A DNA stretch of 64,000 nucleotides from Roseibium sp. TrichSKD4 (lineage in GTDB: Bacteria > Pseudomonadota > Alphaproteobacteria > Rhizobiales > Stappiaceae). This document shows, piece by piece, positions 32,709-41,935 of this stretch. The notes under the pieces were generated by a model. It was given only the letters and a program-made list of their open reading frames with translations. It searched no databases and was not told the DNA's origin. A program made the position numbers and the translations under genes. Where the stretch lies: positions 124,001 through 188,000 of the forward strand of contig NZ_GL476320.1 in NCBI RefSeq assembly GCF_000148725.1, given 5' to 3'. Every line of letters begins with the position of its first letter. Position 1 is the stretch's first letter.

Positions 32709-33290
32709 TTATGTCTCGCTTTTCTTGATCCACTTGGGGGTGGAAGGCGGCTCGTAGGCACGAAACAGGTCTAGCAAGGCCTCCGGTGTTTCGGCCACTT
32801 GCACCATGTCGCGCATCATATGTTTCATAAAGCCTTCATTGGTCTGCATGTCGAAGAACTTGATCAGGAGATCGTAGAAGCCATTGGTGTTCAGAAACCC
32901 ACAGGGCTTTTTGTGAAGACCAAGTTGGCCCCAAGTCCAGACTTCGAAAATCTCTTCCATCGTGCCTGCCCCGCCCGGCAGAGAGACGAAGGCATCGGAG
33001 CGCTCAGCCATCATGGCCTTGCGTTCATGCATTGAAGACACAACGTGGAGTTCGCTCAAACCATCATGGGCGATCTCCTTTTCCTGAAGCGATTGGGGGA
33101 GAACACCGATCACCTCACCACCAGCTTCCAGCGCAGCATCCGCCACAATCCCCATCAGGCCGACATTGGCTCCGCCGTAAACCAGTGTGTATCCGGCGTC
33201 AGCAACGGATTTGCCCATCGCCCAGGCGGCTTCCGCATAACTTTCGCTGCTGCCGTAGCTGGATCCGCAAAACACGCAAACAGATTTCAT
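32709..33290 (-). CDS. LOG-family nucleotide phosphoribohydrolase (TIGR00730)
   Basis: Rossmann-fold enzyme of 193 aa that cleaves nucleoside 5'-monophosphates, in plants activating cytokinins. VCVFCGSSYGS at the N-terminus, YGGANVGLMGIVADAAL, and the catalytic LOG motif PGGAGTMEE (about residues 103-111) with the preceding Arg in MHERKAMM are all present. In bacteria the physiological substrate is often AMP or a cytokinin-like nucleotide. The ATG at 33290 has AGGA upstream. Separated from the M20 peptidase gene by a terminator hairpin. Confidence 0.9.
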   Translation of the reverse strand: MKSVCVFCGSSYGSSESYAEAAWAMGKSVADAGYTLVYGGANVGLMGIVADAALEAGGEVIGVLPQSLQEKEIAHDGLSELHVVSSMHERKAMMAERSDAFVSLPGGAGTMEEIFEVWTWGQLGLHKKPCGFLNTNGFYDLLIKFFDMQTNEGFMKHMMRDMVQVAETPEALLDLFRAYEPPSTPKWIKKSET

Positions 33291-33335
33291 CACCGATGTC
33301 CTTTAAAAAGCAATTCCCCTTGTTTTGGGGAAGAA

Positions 33336-33360
33336 GGCCGCAAGATCAAGTCTTGCGGCC
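33336..33360 (-). terminator. Terminator-like hairpin after the M20 peptidase gene
   Basis: Perfect 10-bp stem GGCCGCAAGA (33336-33345) / TCTTGCGGCC (33351-33360). On the minus strand it is followed by a T-rich but C-interrupted tract. Confidence 0.65.
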
Positions 33361-33367
33361 CCGAGTG

Positions 33368-34756
33368 TCAGCTTTTGGAGAGCTCATCAAGAACACGCGC
33401 CCAAGAGCGAATACCCTTGTGGAAGCTCTTGATATTGTATTTTTCATTCGGCGAATGGATCTGATCGTCTTCAAGGGCAAAGCCAATCAACAGCGAATCC
33501 ATGTCGAGCATGCGCTTGAAGTCGCCAACGATCGGGATGGAGCCGCCCATACCGACAAGCGCCGCATCCACGCCCCACTCGTCCTTCAAGGCTTTCTTGC
33601 CTTTGGCGACAGCCGGAATGGTGGTGTCGAGGCGTGTTGCGGGGCTTCCTTCCTTGGCAATGAACTCCACTGCACAGTCTGCCGGGATCTTGGAGCGGAC
33701 ATAGTTGCGGAAGCTTTCCTGCACCTTGTCCGGGTCTTGATCACCAACGAGACGGAAGGTGAATTTCGCATGAGCTTCGGCCGGGATCACGGTCTTGGAT
33801 CCAGCGCCTTGGTATCCGCCCCACATGCCGTTGACTTCGGCAGTTGGCCGTGCCCAGAGGTGCTCCAGCGGCGTCCGATCCTTTTCGCCGCGCGGGTGCT
33901 TCAATCCAATCTCGCCAAGAAACTCTTCGACCTTAAAGCCAAGCGACTCCCAATTGGCCTTCACCTCATCAGAAACTTCCAGAACCCCGTCATAAAAGCC
34001 CGGCAGGGCCACCTTGCCATTTTCATCGTGAAGTCCTGCAATGATATCGGCAATGATGTGGTTCGGGTTTTGGGCAGAACCGCCATAAGCACCCGAATGC
34101 AGGTCACGCGAAGCGCCCCGCACGATGATCTCATCGCCGACCATGCCGCGAAGGGACATGGAAATTGCCGGTGTATCCGCATCCCACATGCCAGTGTCGC
34201 ACACCAGCGCCAGATCGCAGGAAAGTTCTTGCTTGTTGGCTTCCAGGAACGGATGCAGCGACGGAGAACCAGATTCTTCTTCCCCTTCAAACAGGATGCT
34301 TACATCGATTGGCAAATCACCTGTCTCGGCCATGAAGGCGCGAGCGGCTTCCACAAAGGTCATCAACTGGCCTTTGTCGTCCGACGCGCCGCGTGCGACC
34401 AGCATCTTTGTGCCGTCGTCCTTGGTCACGATTTGCGGTTCAAACGGGTCGCTGTTCCACAGCTCCAGCGGATCGACCGGCTGAACATCATAATGGCCAT
34501 AGAAGAGGACATGCGGCCCGACCTTGCCGGAATTTTTGTGCCCAACGACCATCGGATGACCGGCCGTGTCGCGCACACTCGCTTCAATTCCGATCTCGTT
34601 GAGTTCACGCACCAGCCATTCAGCGGCTGCGCGGCAGTCAGCCTTATAGGCTGGATCAGTGGAAATGCTTTTGATTTTCAAAAGTTCTGAGAGGCGGTCG
34701 AGGCTCGCATCCAGATCAGTATCGATCCGCGCGAGAACAGCGTCGATGGTGCTCAT
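33368..34756 (-). CDS. M20-family metallopeptidase (dipeptidase type)
   Basis: 462 aa, cytosolic, two-zinc enzyme. Metal motif YGHYDVQPVDP, then RGASDDKGQLM, the catalytic FEGEEESGSPSL, VCDTGMWD and, in the C-terminal lobe, MGGSIPIVGDF and HSPNEKYN. A dimerisation domain lies between (about 190-370). The pattern is that of the carnosinase/CNDP-like dipeptidases rather than of succinyl-diaminopimelate desuccinylase. It probably degrades small peptides as nutrients. Monocistronic with a promoter in the gap before 34756. Confidence 0.9.
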   Translation of the reverse strand: MSTIDAVLARIDTDLDASLDRLSELLKIKSISTDPAYKADCRAAAEWLVRELNEIGIEASVRDTAGHPMVVGHKNSGKVGPHVLFYGHYDVQPVDPLELWNSDPFEPQIVTKDDGTKMLVARGASDDKGQLMTFVEAARAFMAETGDLPIDVSILFEGEEESGSPSLHPFLEANKQELSCDLALVCDTGMWDADTPAISMSLRGMVGDEIIVRGASRDLHSGAYGGSAQNPNHIIADIIAGLHDENGKVALPGFYDGVLEVSDEVKANWESLGFKVEEFLGEIGLKHPRGEKDRTPLEHLWARPTAEVNGMWGGYQGAGSKTVIPAEAHAKFTFRLVGDQDPDKVQESFRNYVRSKIPADCAVEFIAKEGSPATRLDTTIPAVAKGKKALKDEWGVDAALVGMGGSIPIVGDFKRMLDMDSLLIGFALEDDQIHSPNEKYNIKSFHKGIRSWARVLDELSKS

Positions 34757-34864
34757 CGTAGGTCCTTAGAAATGTGAAAATTCGGCGTCAGGCCATGCCC
34801 GAAGAAGGCCTCAAGAGACACCAAATCGGGGCCAATCGCAAACCGAATTTAGCTGTTTTTTGGG

Positions 34865-35803
34865 TCACGTTGGGTGAGAAGGTAGCGGTCCGGCATTTGC
34901 GGTTAGCACGACTTCCACTCGTGTTGGCCCTATCAGGTCTTCCAATTGCGCTGACACCTTGTCGCGGTACGCATCGACTTCGACTCCGGTCAAAGGGGCA
35001 ATCGCGTCAACATAGATCGCGGCATAATGCATGCGACCAGCCTGCAGCACAGCAGTGCGATGAAACTTGAGGTTCATCTCGCGGGCAAGGTCGCGTGCTG
35101 CCCTTGCGACTGGTGAGACTGTCTTTGCCGGCGCACTGACCGCGGCGAGATCCGATAAAGTCTCCCGGAAGGCAGCCAGCGGCTGCCAGATAATGAAAAC
35201 CAGCATCAGCAAAACAATAACTGCATCACCGATTGGAATATAATATTCGAGGGGAGTGCCGTTTAAGTAGGTCAGTGATAAAAGCGCTAACCCTGAACCG
35301 ATACTCAAAGCGCCATCTACAAACGCGGCGCGTGCCTCTGTTTTTAAGATTTTGCTCTTTTTTCCAGTTTTGAAGTAGGCTCTGCGGAAATTGAAGGCAA
35401 GCAAAAGACAAATTAGCGCTACGAAAATTGCGTAGATTGCTATCGGCCCGAATACCAGTTCAGGAACCTCTCCACCGGAGAGAAAAGTGTAGATCTTGTT
35501 TCCGGAGATAAATGCCGCAAAGACTAGCACACCAATTAGAATGAGATTTCGAAAGGTGACATATAGTACCTCGTCAAAGTCATGTCCCCAAGGGCGTACC
35601 CGAGTTGGGGGAGCACCTACGCGCCGACCAATTGCTGCTGCCGCTATGGCGGAGGCAAAATTGATACCGGAATAAAGCCCATCAACCAAAATGGCATCCG
35701 AGCGAGATAACCATGCCGCCAAAATTCCGGCAAAGGCCATGACCAAGTTAGCCCATTTTGCTACGGACAGGGCGTTCTGCTCTACTTTTAAATCAAAAGT
35801 CAC
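34865..35803 (-). CDS. Cation diffusion facilitator-family protein with altered metal site
   Basis: Inner-membrane protein of 312 aa with about six hydrophobic segments and a C-terminal cytosolic ferredoxin-like domain (LNLKFHRTAVLQAG...). The overall order fits CDF metal exporters, but transport-site residues differ. In the second membrane helix the usual D-x-x-x-D is D-G-L-Y-S (in ILVDGLYSGINFAS), and in the fifth the usual H-x-x-x-D is replaced in AAFVDGALSIGSG. Metal selectivity may therefore be different, or transport may be lost. Neighbours do not hint at a metal. Confidence 0.75.
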   Translation of the reverse strand: MTFDLKVEQNALSVAKWANLVMAFAGILAAWLSRSDAILVDGLYSGINFASAIAAAAIGRRVGAPPTRVRPWGHDFDEVLYVTFRNLILIGVLVFAAFISGNKIYTFLSGGEVPELVFGPIAIYAIFVALICLLLAFNFRRAYFKTGKKSKILKTEARAAFVDGALSIGSGLALLSLTYLNGTPLEYYIPIGDAVIVLLMLVFIIWQPLAAFRETLSDLAAVSAPAKTVSPVARAARDLAREMNLKFHRTAVLQAGRMHYAAIYVDAIAPLTGVEVDAYRDKVSAQLEDLIGPTRVEVVLTANAGPLPSHPT

Positions 35804-35851
35804 TTCGTTTGTCGCTTTTGAAAACGCTTGGTTCGGCGGATAAATATAAGC

Positions 35852-37411
35852 CTAAAATCCCCGTTTCAAAGAGCCAAGGAGCCCACGTACCAACGCCCGG
35901 CCCAGAGAGTTGCCAATGCTGCGCGCGGCAGACTTGAGCCCTACCTCAATGGCTGTATCGCGAGAGCGGCGGCGTTTGGTTCGGGTTTTTCGGCTGCTTG
36001 GGCGCGGGCTGTCATCGCGGCCAAAGTCTGGCAGTTGAAAGCCTGAACGGGTGCGACGAGGCTCGCCGGTCTTCTTCCAGAGCTTCTCTTCCGCCTCGGC
36101 CTGTCGCTCTTCCTGGCGTTGGGCTTCTTCGGCCCGTTGTTGAAGCATTTCATAGGCTGAATGGCGGTCTTTGGTCCGTTCATAAACACCAAAACTCGGG
36201 CTGGCCTGAATGAGCGCGCGGCGCTCTGCCTTGGTCACCGGTCCCAATCGTGAAGAGGGGGGGCGAATGAGTGTCCGCTTAACAATTGACGGGATGCCCT
36301 TACCCTCCAGCGTTGAGACCAGCGCCTCGCCAACACCCAGTTCTGTGATGACCCGTTCTGTATCCAGATCAGGATTGGGTCGGAAGGTTTCCGCTGCGGT
36401 TCTAACAGCGCGTTGATCGCGCGGTGTAAAGGCGCGTAGTGCATGTTGAACCCGGTTACCGAGCTGGGCAAGAACAGCGTCCGGAATATCCAGCGGGTTT
36501 TGAGTCACAAAATAAACGCCAACACCTTTGGAACGGATCAGACGAACAACCTGCTCCACCTTTTCAACCAGTGCCTTTGGCGCGTCCTTGAACAGAAGAT
36601 GGGCCTCGTCAAAAAAGAAGACCAGCTTCGGTTTGTCCGGATCGCCAACTTCTGGCAGTTCTTCAAACAGTTCTGACAACAACCAAAGCAGAAACACGGA
36701 GTAGAGGCGCGGCGCAGTCATCAGCTTGTCCGCCGCCAGCACGTTGATCATCCCGCGTCCATCATGGGTGGTGCGAAGGAAGTCGCGGATATTGAGGGCA
36801 GGCTCCCCAAAAAAGTTCTCCGCACCCTGCCGCTCCAGCACCAGAAGGCGTCTCTGGATCGCACCAATGGAGGCTTTGGAGACATTGCCATAGTGCTTGG
36901 AAAGTTCACTGGCTCGCTCGGCCACGTGGGCCAGAATGGCGCGCAGGTCTTTTAAATCCAGAAGCAGCAGACCTTCATCATCTGCCAGTTCAAAGGCGAT
37001 GTTCAAAACGCCTTCCTGAGTGTCGTTGAGTTCCAGAAGGCGGGCGAGGAGGAGGGGGCCGACTTCGGAAATGGTGGTGCGGATCGGGTGGCCCTGTTCG
37101 CCCAGAAGGTCCCAGAAGGTGGCAGGAGAGGCTTCGTATTTGTACTTCTTTGAAAAGCCGATATCAGCGGCGCGTTTTTCCAGAAAGTCTTTTTCAACGC
37201 CGGCCATGGCGATACCGGACAAGTCTCCTTTGATATCGGCACAAAACACTGGAACGCCCGCGTTGGAAAACCCTTCTGCAAGAATTTGCAGGGAAACGGT
37301 CTTGCCGGTTCCGGTCGCGCCCGCAATCAAGCCATGGCGATTGGCCAGCTTGAGGTCCAAAAACATGTCCCTGGAAGCAGCGCCAACGAAAATTCCCTTG
37401 TTCTTGCTCAC
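35852..37411 (-). CDS. HerA-like ATPase, DUF853/YjgR family
   Basis: 519 aa. Walker [21 protein letters not shown] starts near residue 27, followed by [16 protein letters not shown], the Walker B strand [12 protein letters not shown] and [20 protein letters not shown]. The C-terminal ~100 residues are basic and coiled ([17 protein letters not shown]) and end in a Gly/Leu/Arg tail. E. coli YjgR has the same organisation; members are putative nucleic-acid-pumping ATPases without assigned function. The GTG at 37411 (reads SKNKGIFVG) matches the E. coli N-terminus. The frame is open 23 codons further to a GTG at 37480, so the start is uncertain. No NurA nuclease is adjacent. Confidence 0.85.
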   Translation of the reverse strand: MSKNKGIFVGAASRDMFLDLKLANRHGLIAGATGTGKTVSLQILAEGFSNAGVPVFCADIKGDLSGIAMAGVEKDFLEKRAADIGFSKKYKYEASPATFWDLLGEQGHPIRTTISEVGPLLLARLLELNDTQEGVLNIAFELADDEGLLLLDLKDLRAILAHVAERASELSKHYGNVSKASIGAIQRRLLVLERQGAENFFGEPALNIRDFLRTTHDGRGMINVLAADKLMTAPRLYSVFLLWLLSELFEELPEVGDPDKPKLVFFFDEAHLLFKDAPKALVEKVEQVVRLIRSKGVGVYFVTQNPLDIPDAVLAQLGNRVQHALRAFTPRDQRAVRTAAETFRPNPDLDTERVITELGVGEALVSTLEGKGIPSIVKRTLIRPPSSRLGPVTKAERRALIQASPSFGVYERTKDRHSAYEMLQQRAEEAQRQEERQAEAEEKLWKKTGEPRRTRSGFQLPDFGRDDSPRPSSRKTRTKRRRSRDTAIEVGLKSAARSIGNSLGRALVRGLLGSLKRGF

Positions 37412-37569
37412 CGATCTCAAACCCCACCGAATCTTATTGTCATTTCTGATAAGAAAAGCACTCTGCACCTGCGTTGTCACGGTCGACGATTCTCTTCGTC
37501 TACCTTATCGCGATGGAGTGCAATATTTTTCAGACAAGGCCCAAGTGTTGGCCGTTGTGGGAGTGACCT

Positions 37570-37965
37570 ATGGAAGAACTAATCAGCCGCATCGCAAACG
37601 CTGCGGGAGTTGATCCGGAGCTGGCGCAAAAGGCCGTTGGAATTATCCTCGACTTTCTGAACAAGGAAGGTCCTGCTGACCAGATGCAGCAAGTCATGGC
37701 AGCTCTTCCAGGCGCATCCGATCTGCTCGCTGAGCGTGCTGGCGCTGAAGCTGGCGGCGGCGGTCTGTTGGGCGCAATTGGCGGCATGATGGGCGGCGGC
37801 GGTGGTGCCATGGCAGCCCTGGGTGAACTGACATCTTCCGGGCTTTCCATGGGAGAAGTGCAATCAGTTACAAAAGAACTTGTTTCTTATGCTAAGGAAA
37901 AAGCAGGAGATGACGTCGTTGACGATGTGATTTCCAACATTCCGGGCCTGAGTCAGATTATTTAA
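37570..37965 (+). CDS. DUF2267-like small protein with glycine-rich linker
   Basis: 131 aa. An N-terminal helical domain (ELISRIANAAGVDPELAQKA, then VGIILDFLNKEGPADQMQQV) and a C-terminal helical domain (VTKELVSYAKEKAGDDVVDD, ending NIPGLSQII) are joined by a very Gly/Met-rich linker (about 55-85, GGGGLLGAIGGMMGGGGGAM). The arrangement resembles DUF2267 proteins; function unknown, and the linker could insert into or lie on membranes. It precedes a DUF4332 gene with an 82-base gap, so the pair may be one unit. It is divergent from the HerA-like ATPase gene. Confidence 0.65.
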   Translation: MEELISRIANAAGVDPELAQKAVGIILDFLNKEGPADQMQQVMAALPGASDLLAERAGAEAGGGGLLGAIGGMMGGGGGAMAALGELTSSGLSMGEVQSVTKELVSYAKEKAGDDVVDDVISNIPGLSQII

Positions 37966-38047
37966 CTGCCCCAGGGTTCGAAAGGTTCGGGGCCTGATCC
38001 GCAGTTGACAGGTAACTGGCCCATAATTTGGAAGGAGACATTGGCTG

Positions 38048-38455
38048 ATGGGATACTCGATCATCGAGATTGAAGGAATCGGTCCGACTTACGCTGAAAA
38101 GCTCAATGCTTCTGGCATCAAGACCACAGATGCCTATCTGGAGCGCGCCAAAGATCCGAAAGGGCGCAAGGCGCTGGCTGAAGAAACTGGCATTGATGAC
38201 AAGCGCATCCTGAAATGGGCGAATATGGCTGACCTCATGCGCATCAAGGGCGTGGGGGAAGAGTATTCCGAGCTGTTGGAAGCTGCAGGTGTTGACACCG
38301 TAAAGGAGCTGAAACATCGCAAGCCGGAAAATCTCGCTGCGAAAATGGCCGAGGTCAACGAAGAGAAAAAGCTCGTTCGTCAGGTTCCAAGTGAAACTCA
38401 GGTCGTGAAGTGGGTCGATCAGGCCAAAGAACTTCCGCCAATGATGACCTACTGA
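38048..38455 (+). CDS. DUF4332 helix-hairpin-helix protein
   Basis: 135 aa. Two helix-hairpin-helix-like repeats, IEIEGIGPTYAEKLNASGI and MRIKGVGEEYSELLEAAGV, are the DUF4332 hallmark and resemble the DNA-backbone-binding motifs of polymerase beta and ComEA. The repeats (about residues 5-30 and 60-85) are followed by a charged helical tail. The likely property is nucleic-acid binding without known role. It ends before a strong terminator and probably shares a transcript with the DUF2267-like gene. Confidence 0.82.
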   Translation: MGYSIIEIEGIGPTYAEKLNASGIKTTDAYLERAKDPKGRKALAEETGIDDKRILKWANMADLMRIKGVGEEYSELLEAAGVDTVKELKHRKPENLAAKMAEVNEEKKLVRQVPSETQVVKWVDQAKELPPMMTY

Positions 38456-38475
38456 ACAGGGTCAACTTAGATGAT

Positions 38476-38506
38476 AAAATACCCGCCAATTTGGCGGGTA
38501 TTTTTG
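38476..38506 (+). terminator. Terminator of the DUF4332 gene
   Basis: Perfect 12-bp stem AAAATACCCGCC (38476-38487) / GGCGGGTATTTT (38493-38504) with a T run. Confidence 0.9.
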
Positions 38507-38534
38507 TTCAAGTGCCTGAGGTCGCGAAGAAAAA

Positions 38535-38562
38535 AGGCACCTGCTGGTGGAAGCAGGTGCCT
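38535..38562 (-). terminator. Terminator of the LuxR-type gene
   Basis: Perfect 11-bp stem AGGCACCTGCT (38535-38545) / AGCAGGTGCCT (38552-38562). On the minus strand it runs into TTTTTT. The convergent genes thus have back-to-back terminators. Confidence 0.88.
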
Positions 38563-38591
38563 GAAAAGTCACGTCAGTTGAAAGGGTTCAG

Positions 38592-39302
38592 TCAAACGCG
38601 AATTTGACCGTACCTGAGTGCCTCGACAACAGTGTGTGTCTTGTTGGAGGCGTTCAATTTCACACTGGCATTTTGCAGGTGAGCGTGAACCGTCCGCTGC
38701 GAGATGTCGAGAAGATCGGCAATCTCACCGGCAGTTTTGCCATAGGCAGTTAGTTCCAACACCTTGCGTTCACGAGTGGACAGGGCGCCCGGGCGCTGAC
38801 CTGAAACAACGCCGAGATCCCGCAGGCGGGCAAAAGCGGCATTGGAAAGAACTTCAAGACCGGCCAGTTCCCACTTGTTGGCCTGCAGGGACGGGCCGCT
38901 TGCATAAACAAAGGCCTGGAACGGATGCAGCTCAGTCACCGGAACGATGACGACCTGATTGCCTTCGCCAGCAGCAGCGAGAAGATCGGAGTGCTCCATG
39001 TCGCCAGCCGAAATGGTCCAGACCATGGCGCGATTGGAAGCAAGGCCAAGCATCAATGCGCTGTCATTGGCAGAAAGTGATGTGCTTTCAATGCCATCGT
39101 TGCGTTGATCCGGCCAGCGAAAACGGTGAACAAGGCTGTCGATTGGGCGGTTCGGCATAGGAAGGCCGGTGATCAAAACGTGGGTCGCACCCATGCGCCG
39201 CAGATTGGATTCTAGGATATCCAGCACGTGGTGAGCGGCATTCGCCTCGGAAACAGCGCGCAGTTTGTTCTTCAGTTCAGATTGGTCAAGCATTGTGCAC
39301 AT
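38592..39302 (-). CDS. LuxR-family transcriptional regulator
   Basis: 236 aa. The C-terminal GerE helix-turn-helix is clear: LSTRERKVLELTAYGKTAGE, IADLLDISQRTVHAHLQNAS, VKLNASNKTHTVVEAL. The N-terminal ~165 residues have the length of an autoinducer-binding domain. I see FRWPDQRNDG but not the full set of conserved Trp/Tyr/Asp residues of acyl-homoserine-lactone receptors, so it is best called LuxR-type with unknown ligand; no synthase gene is near. Two possible starts, 39302 and 39293, differ by three codons. Its upstream region is the long AT-rich gap before the mutase genes. Confidence 0.82.
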   Translation of the reverse strand: MCTMLDQSELKNKLRAVSEANAAHHVLDILESNLRRMGATHVLITGLPMPNRPIDSLVHRFRWPDQRNDGIESTSLSANDSALMLGLASNRAMVWTISAGDMEHSDLLAAAGEGNQVVIVPVTELHPFQAFVYASGPSLQANKWELAGLEVLSNAAFARLRDLGVVSGQRPGALSTRERKVLELTAYGKTAGEIADLLDISQRTVHAHLQNASVKLNASNKTHTVVEALRYGQIRV

Positions 39303-39910
39303 CCATTTTCTTGCGATTCAATGATCGCTTTCTTTGTCCGGCCCGCTCGCTGCGCATTTTTGCGCTTATTTCGGCGGCCCGCCGATGGGTTTTTGCAGAT
39401 TTCAGCCTCAACTTCCGTTGAGTAGTCGAGGCTCTGCAAGCCTTCTGCTAGTATGGTGCTTTCTTCCCATGCGGCAGTGACGAAAACGTACAACACAATT
39501 GAGGTTCATACCAATAGGGAAATTCGGGTAATTTTGCTTATTACGCCAGAAATTTGTCGTAAAAAGTCGGGTTAAGAATTTGGACATCGTAAAGAGACCC
39601 TCGTGTAACGATGGGCAAGGTTCAAGCTGTCAATTTCATCGATAAGGATAAGTAATCATAGAATAACGGTTATTTCTGATAGTTAATTACAATTAACTCA
39701 ATTTTAAATTGTAAGTAAAAGTCGAATTTCCCTCACTGGCTGTATTGTCTTCAGAACGGCAGAATAGACTTAATTCGAGGGCTAAAATTATCTGGCGCTG
39801 TGGATAATTCTGGTTGATAGGAAGAAATACCAATACTTGCAGACTATCCCAACGGCTGAGTTGCCTTTGTTTTGTCTTCAAGACTAAAACATGGGGCAAT
39901 GGAGACGCGA
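39303..39910. other. Long AT-rich divergent regulatory region
   Basis: About 600 bases with no credible gene between the LuxR-type regulator and the mutase operon; 39560-39720 is strongly AT-rich compared with the window. It carries nested inverted repeats at 39682-39714 (separate entry). Promoters of both divergent units must lie here. Confidence 0.55.
39682..39714. promoter_or_regulatory. Nested inverted repeats, candidate operator
   Basis: GTTAATT-AC-AATTAAC (39682-39697) is a perfect palindrome of 7-bp arms. It overlaps TTACAATT (39687-39694) / AATTGTAA (39707-39714), 8-bp arms with a 12-bp spacer. The regulator that binds is unknown; the divergent LuxR-type protein is one candidate. Confidence 0.45.
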
Positions 39911-41935
39911 ATGACCGACAGTCCTTTGATCACGATACCCGATTCCTTTTTATCCTCTGGCGAAGAGGATTGGTTCAAAGCGGTGGACGCTGCTTTAAAG
40001 GGCGCTGACCGATCCCGATTGACCGGGGCGTCGGAAGATGGGTTTCCTATCGCCCCTATATATAAGCGTCGCGCGGACACCGCTCCGCAAACTGGCCGGA
40101 GTGCTGGAACACCGTGGACTGTGATCCAAAGGGTGGACCTGCCCGACCCAAAGGATGCGAATGCGCAGATCTTGGAAGACCTGAATGGCGGGGCGGGCGG
40201 TATGGAGTTGGTTTTTGCCAGCTCAACCGTTTCTGACGGAAACGGTATTCGCGTGAACACGCTTTCTGATCTGGAGCAGCTTCTGGATGGTGTGCTTCTT
40301 GACTTGGTGACCATCCGTATTGGCGCTGGGCATGAATGGGCGCCTATGCTGGCCATGTTCGCTGCGCATCTGAAAAAGACAGGTATTGACCCGAAAACCA
40401 TCTCCCTGAATGCCGGATGGGATCCATTAGGCTGGAATGCGCAGCGCGGCGAATATTGGTTCAGCAGAGAGATGGTCAGCGCCCGCATTTGCGACGCTGT
40501 AGTGGCGCTTGATGAAATAGGCTGTGCAACACGGGTTCTGGAGCCGGACGGACGCACTTGGCACAATGCCGGTGCCAGCCAAGCCGAAGAGCTCGCCTGC
40601 GTCATGGCTGCCGGAATTGAGTATCTGCGTCTTCTGGACAAGGGATTGCCAGCGCAGGCAGCGCCGCACAACCGAATTGGCTTCACACTGGCAGCAGACG
40701 CGGATCAAATTGGCACCATTGCGAAAGCCAGAGCCGCGCGGCGACTTTGGGCGGCGATCCTGGAGCAAAGCGGTCTTGAGCAAAGCCCGATGCGCCTGCA
40801 CATGCAGTCCTCCTATCGCATGCTGACCACGCAAGACCCGTGGGTGAACTTGTTACGCAACACGGTGGCTGCTTTTTCGGCCGGGGTTGGCGGAGCGGAC
40901 ACAGTCGCCATTTTGCCCTTTACCGGCAGCATTGGTCTGCCTGACGGGTTTGCCCGTAGATTGTCGCGGAACACCCAGTCCATCCTGATTGAGGAAAGCA
41001 ACCTTCACATGGTGGCTGACCCATCTGCAGGTTCTGGCGCAATTGAAGCGCGGACCGAGGAACTGGTCGCGGCAGCCTGGAGCATGCTTCAGGAGATTGA
41101 AAAGGAAGGTGGCCTCTTCAAGGCGCTCGTGGCTGGCAAGGTTCAAAATCGGATTGCGGACACTGCGGCTGCGCGTGGCGAAAAAATCGCGCGCCGCGTG
41201 CGCCCGATCACCGGGGTCAGCGAATTCCCGGATCTGGCTGAAAAACCGGTTCATGTCCTGCCTAACAAGGCGCAGGATGTTGAACTGAGCGACGCCCGTC
41301 GCGAACTGCCGCTCCCTGCCTCGGATGGGCGTTTCCTGAAAGCCAAAATCGCGGCCTATCTGGATGGTGCAGACATTTGTGAGTTGATCACCATCGGCAA
41401 CGCCAACAGCGCTCCCGTCGGCACAATGGAAAAGCTGCACCCTGTTCGCGATGCTGTTCCGTTTGAGGACCTGAGAGCGCAAGCAAATGCGCATAAGGCG
41501 GAATCGGGGCAGGCTCCGATACTGTTCCTTGCCTGCCTGGGCAGTCTGTCCGAGTTTACCGCCCGTGCCACCTGGACGAAGAATGCCTTTGCCGCCGGTG
41601 GATTGGAAACTCAAGGTGGCGAGCCGGTTGAAAACCTGGAAGCGTTGGTCGCAGCTTTTAGTGAAAGCGGCGCGAAGATGGCCTGTCTGGTCTCCTCGGA
41701 CCGCGTTTACGCAGAGCAAGCCGTCGATGCGGCCAAGGCATTGAAGGATGCCGGGGCGTCTCACCTTTATCTCGCCGGGAAGCCGGGTGACTTGAAAGAC
41801 GCACTTCAGGAGGCGGGCATCGACACATTCCTTTATGCAGGTGGAAACCTGCTCATGTTGCTGAGAGAGGCGCATACACGGTTGGGGCTTGGGCTAATGG
41901 GCGACAATGTCATTGCACTGGAGGGCCGATCATGA
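39911..41935 (+). CDS. mutA: Methylmalonyl-CoA mutase, small (non-catalytic) subunit
   Basis: 674 aa. With the large subunit it interconverts succinyl-CoA and methylmalonyl-CoA (propionate use, ethylmalonyl/propionyl routes). TIM-barrel residues such as [34 protein letters not shown] and [20 protein letters not shown] are conserved, but the C-terminal cobalamin-type domain lacks the D-x-H-x-x-G motif, as expected for the structural subunit. The ATG at 39911 has GGAG 6 bases upstream; ATGs at 39872 and 39899 are in frame but worse. The stop overlaps the start of the large subunit by 4 bases, giving translational coupling. Confidence 0.92.
   Translation: MTDSPLITIPDSFLSSGEEDWFKAVDAALKGADRSRLTGASEDGFPIAPIYKRRADTAPQTGRSAGTPWTVIQRVDLPDPKDANAQILEDLNGGAGGMELVFASSTVSDGNGIRVNTLSDLEQLLDGVLLDLVTIRIGAGHEWAPMLAMFAAHLKKTGIDPKTISLNAGWDPLGWNAQRGEYWFSREMVSARICDAVVALDEIGCATRVLEPDGRTWHNAGASQAEELACVMAAGIEYLRLLDKGLPAQAAPHNRIGFTLAADADQIGTIAKARAARRLWAAILEQSGLEQSPMRLHMQSSYRMLTTQDPWVNLLRNTVAAFSAGVGGADTVAILPFTGSIGLPDGFARRLSRNTQSILIEESNLHMVADPSAGSGAIEARTEELVAAAWSMLQEIEKEGGLFKALVAGKVQNRIADTAAARGEKIARRVRPITGVSEFPDLAEKPVHVLPNKAQDVELSDARRELPLPASDGRFLKAKIAAYLDGADICELITIGNANSAPVGTMEKLHPVRDAVPFEDLRAQANAHKAESGQAPILFLACLGSLSEFTARATWTKNAFAAGGLETQGGEPVENLEALVAAFSESGAKMACLVSSDRVYAEQAVDAAKALKDAGASHLYLAGKPGDLKDALQEAGIDTFLYAGGNLLMLLREAHTRLGLGLMGDNVIALEGRS

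Noticed and set aside
33032-34690. 550-codon open frame on the plus strand opposite the M20 peptidase
   Set aside because: The minus-strand peptidase has every catalytic motif; the plus frame has no recognisable domain.
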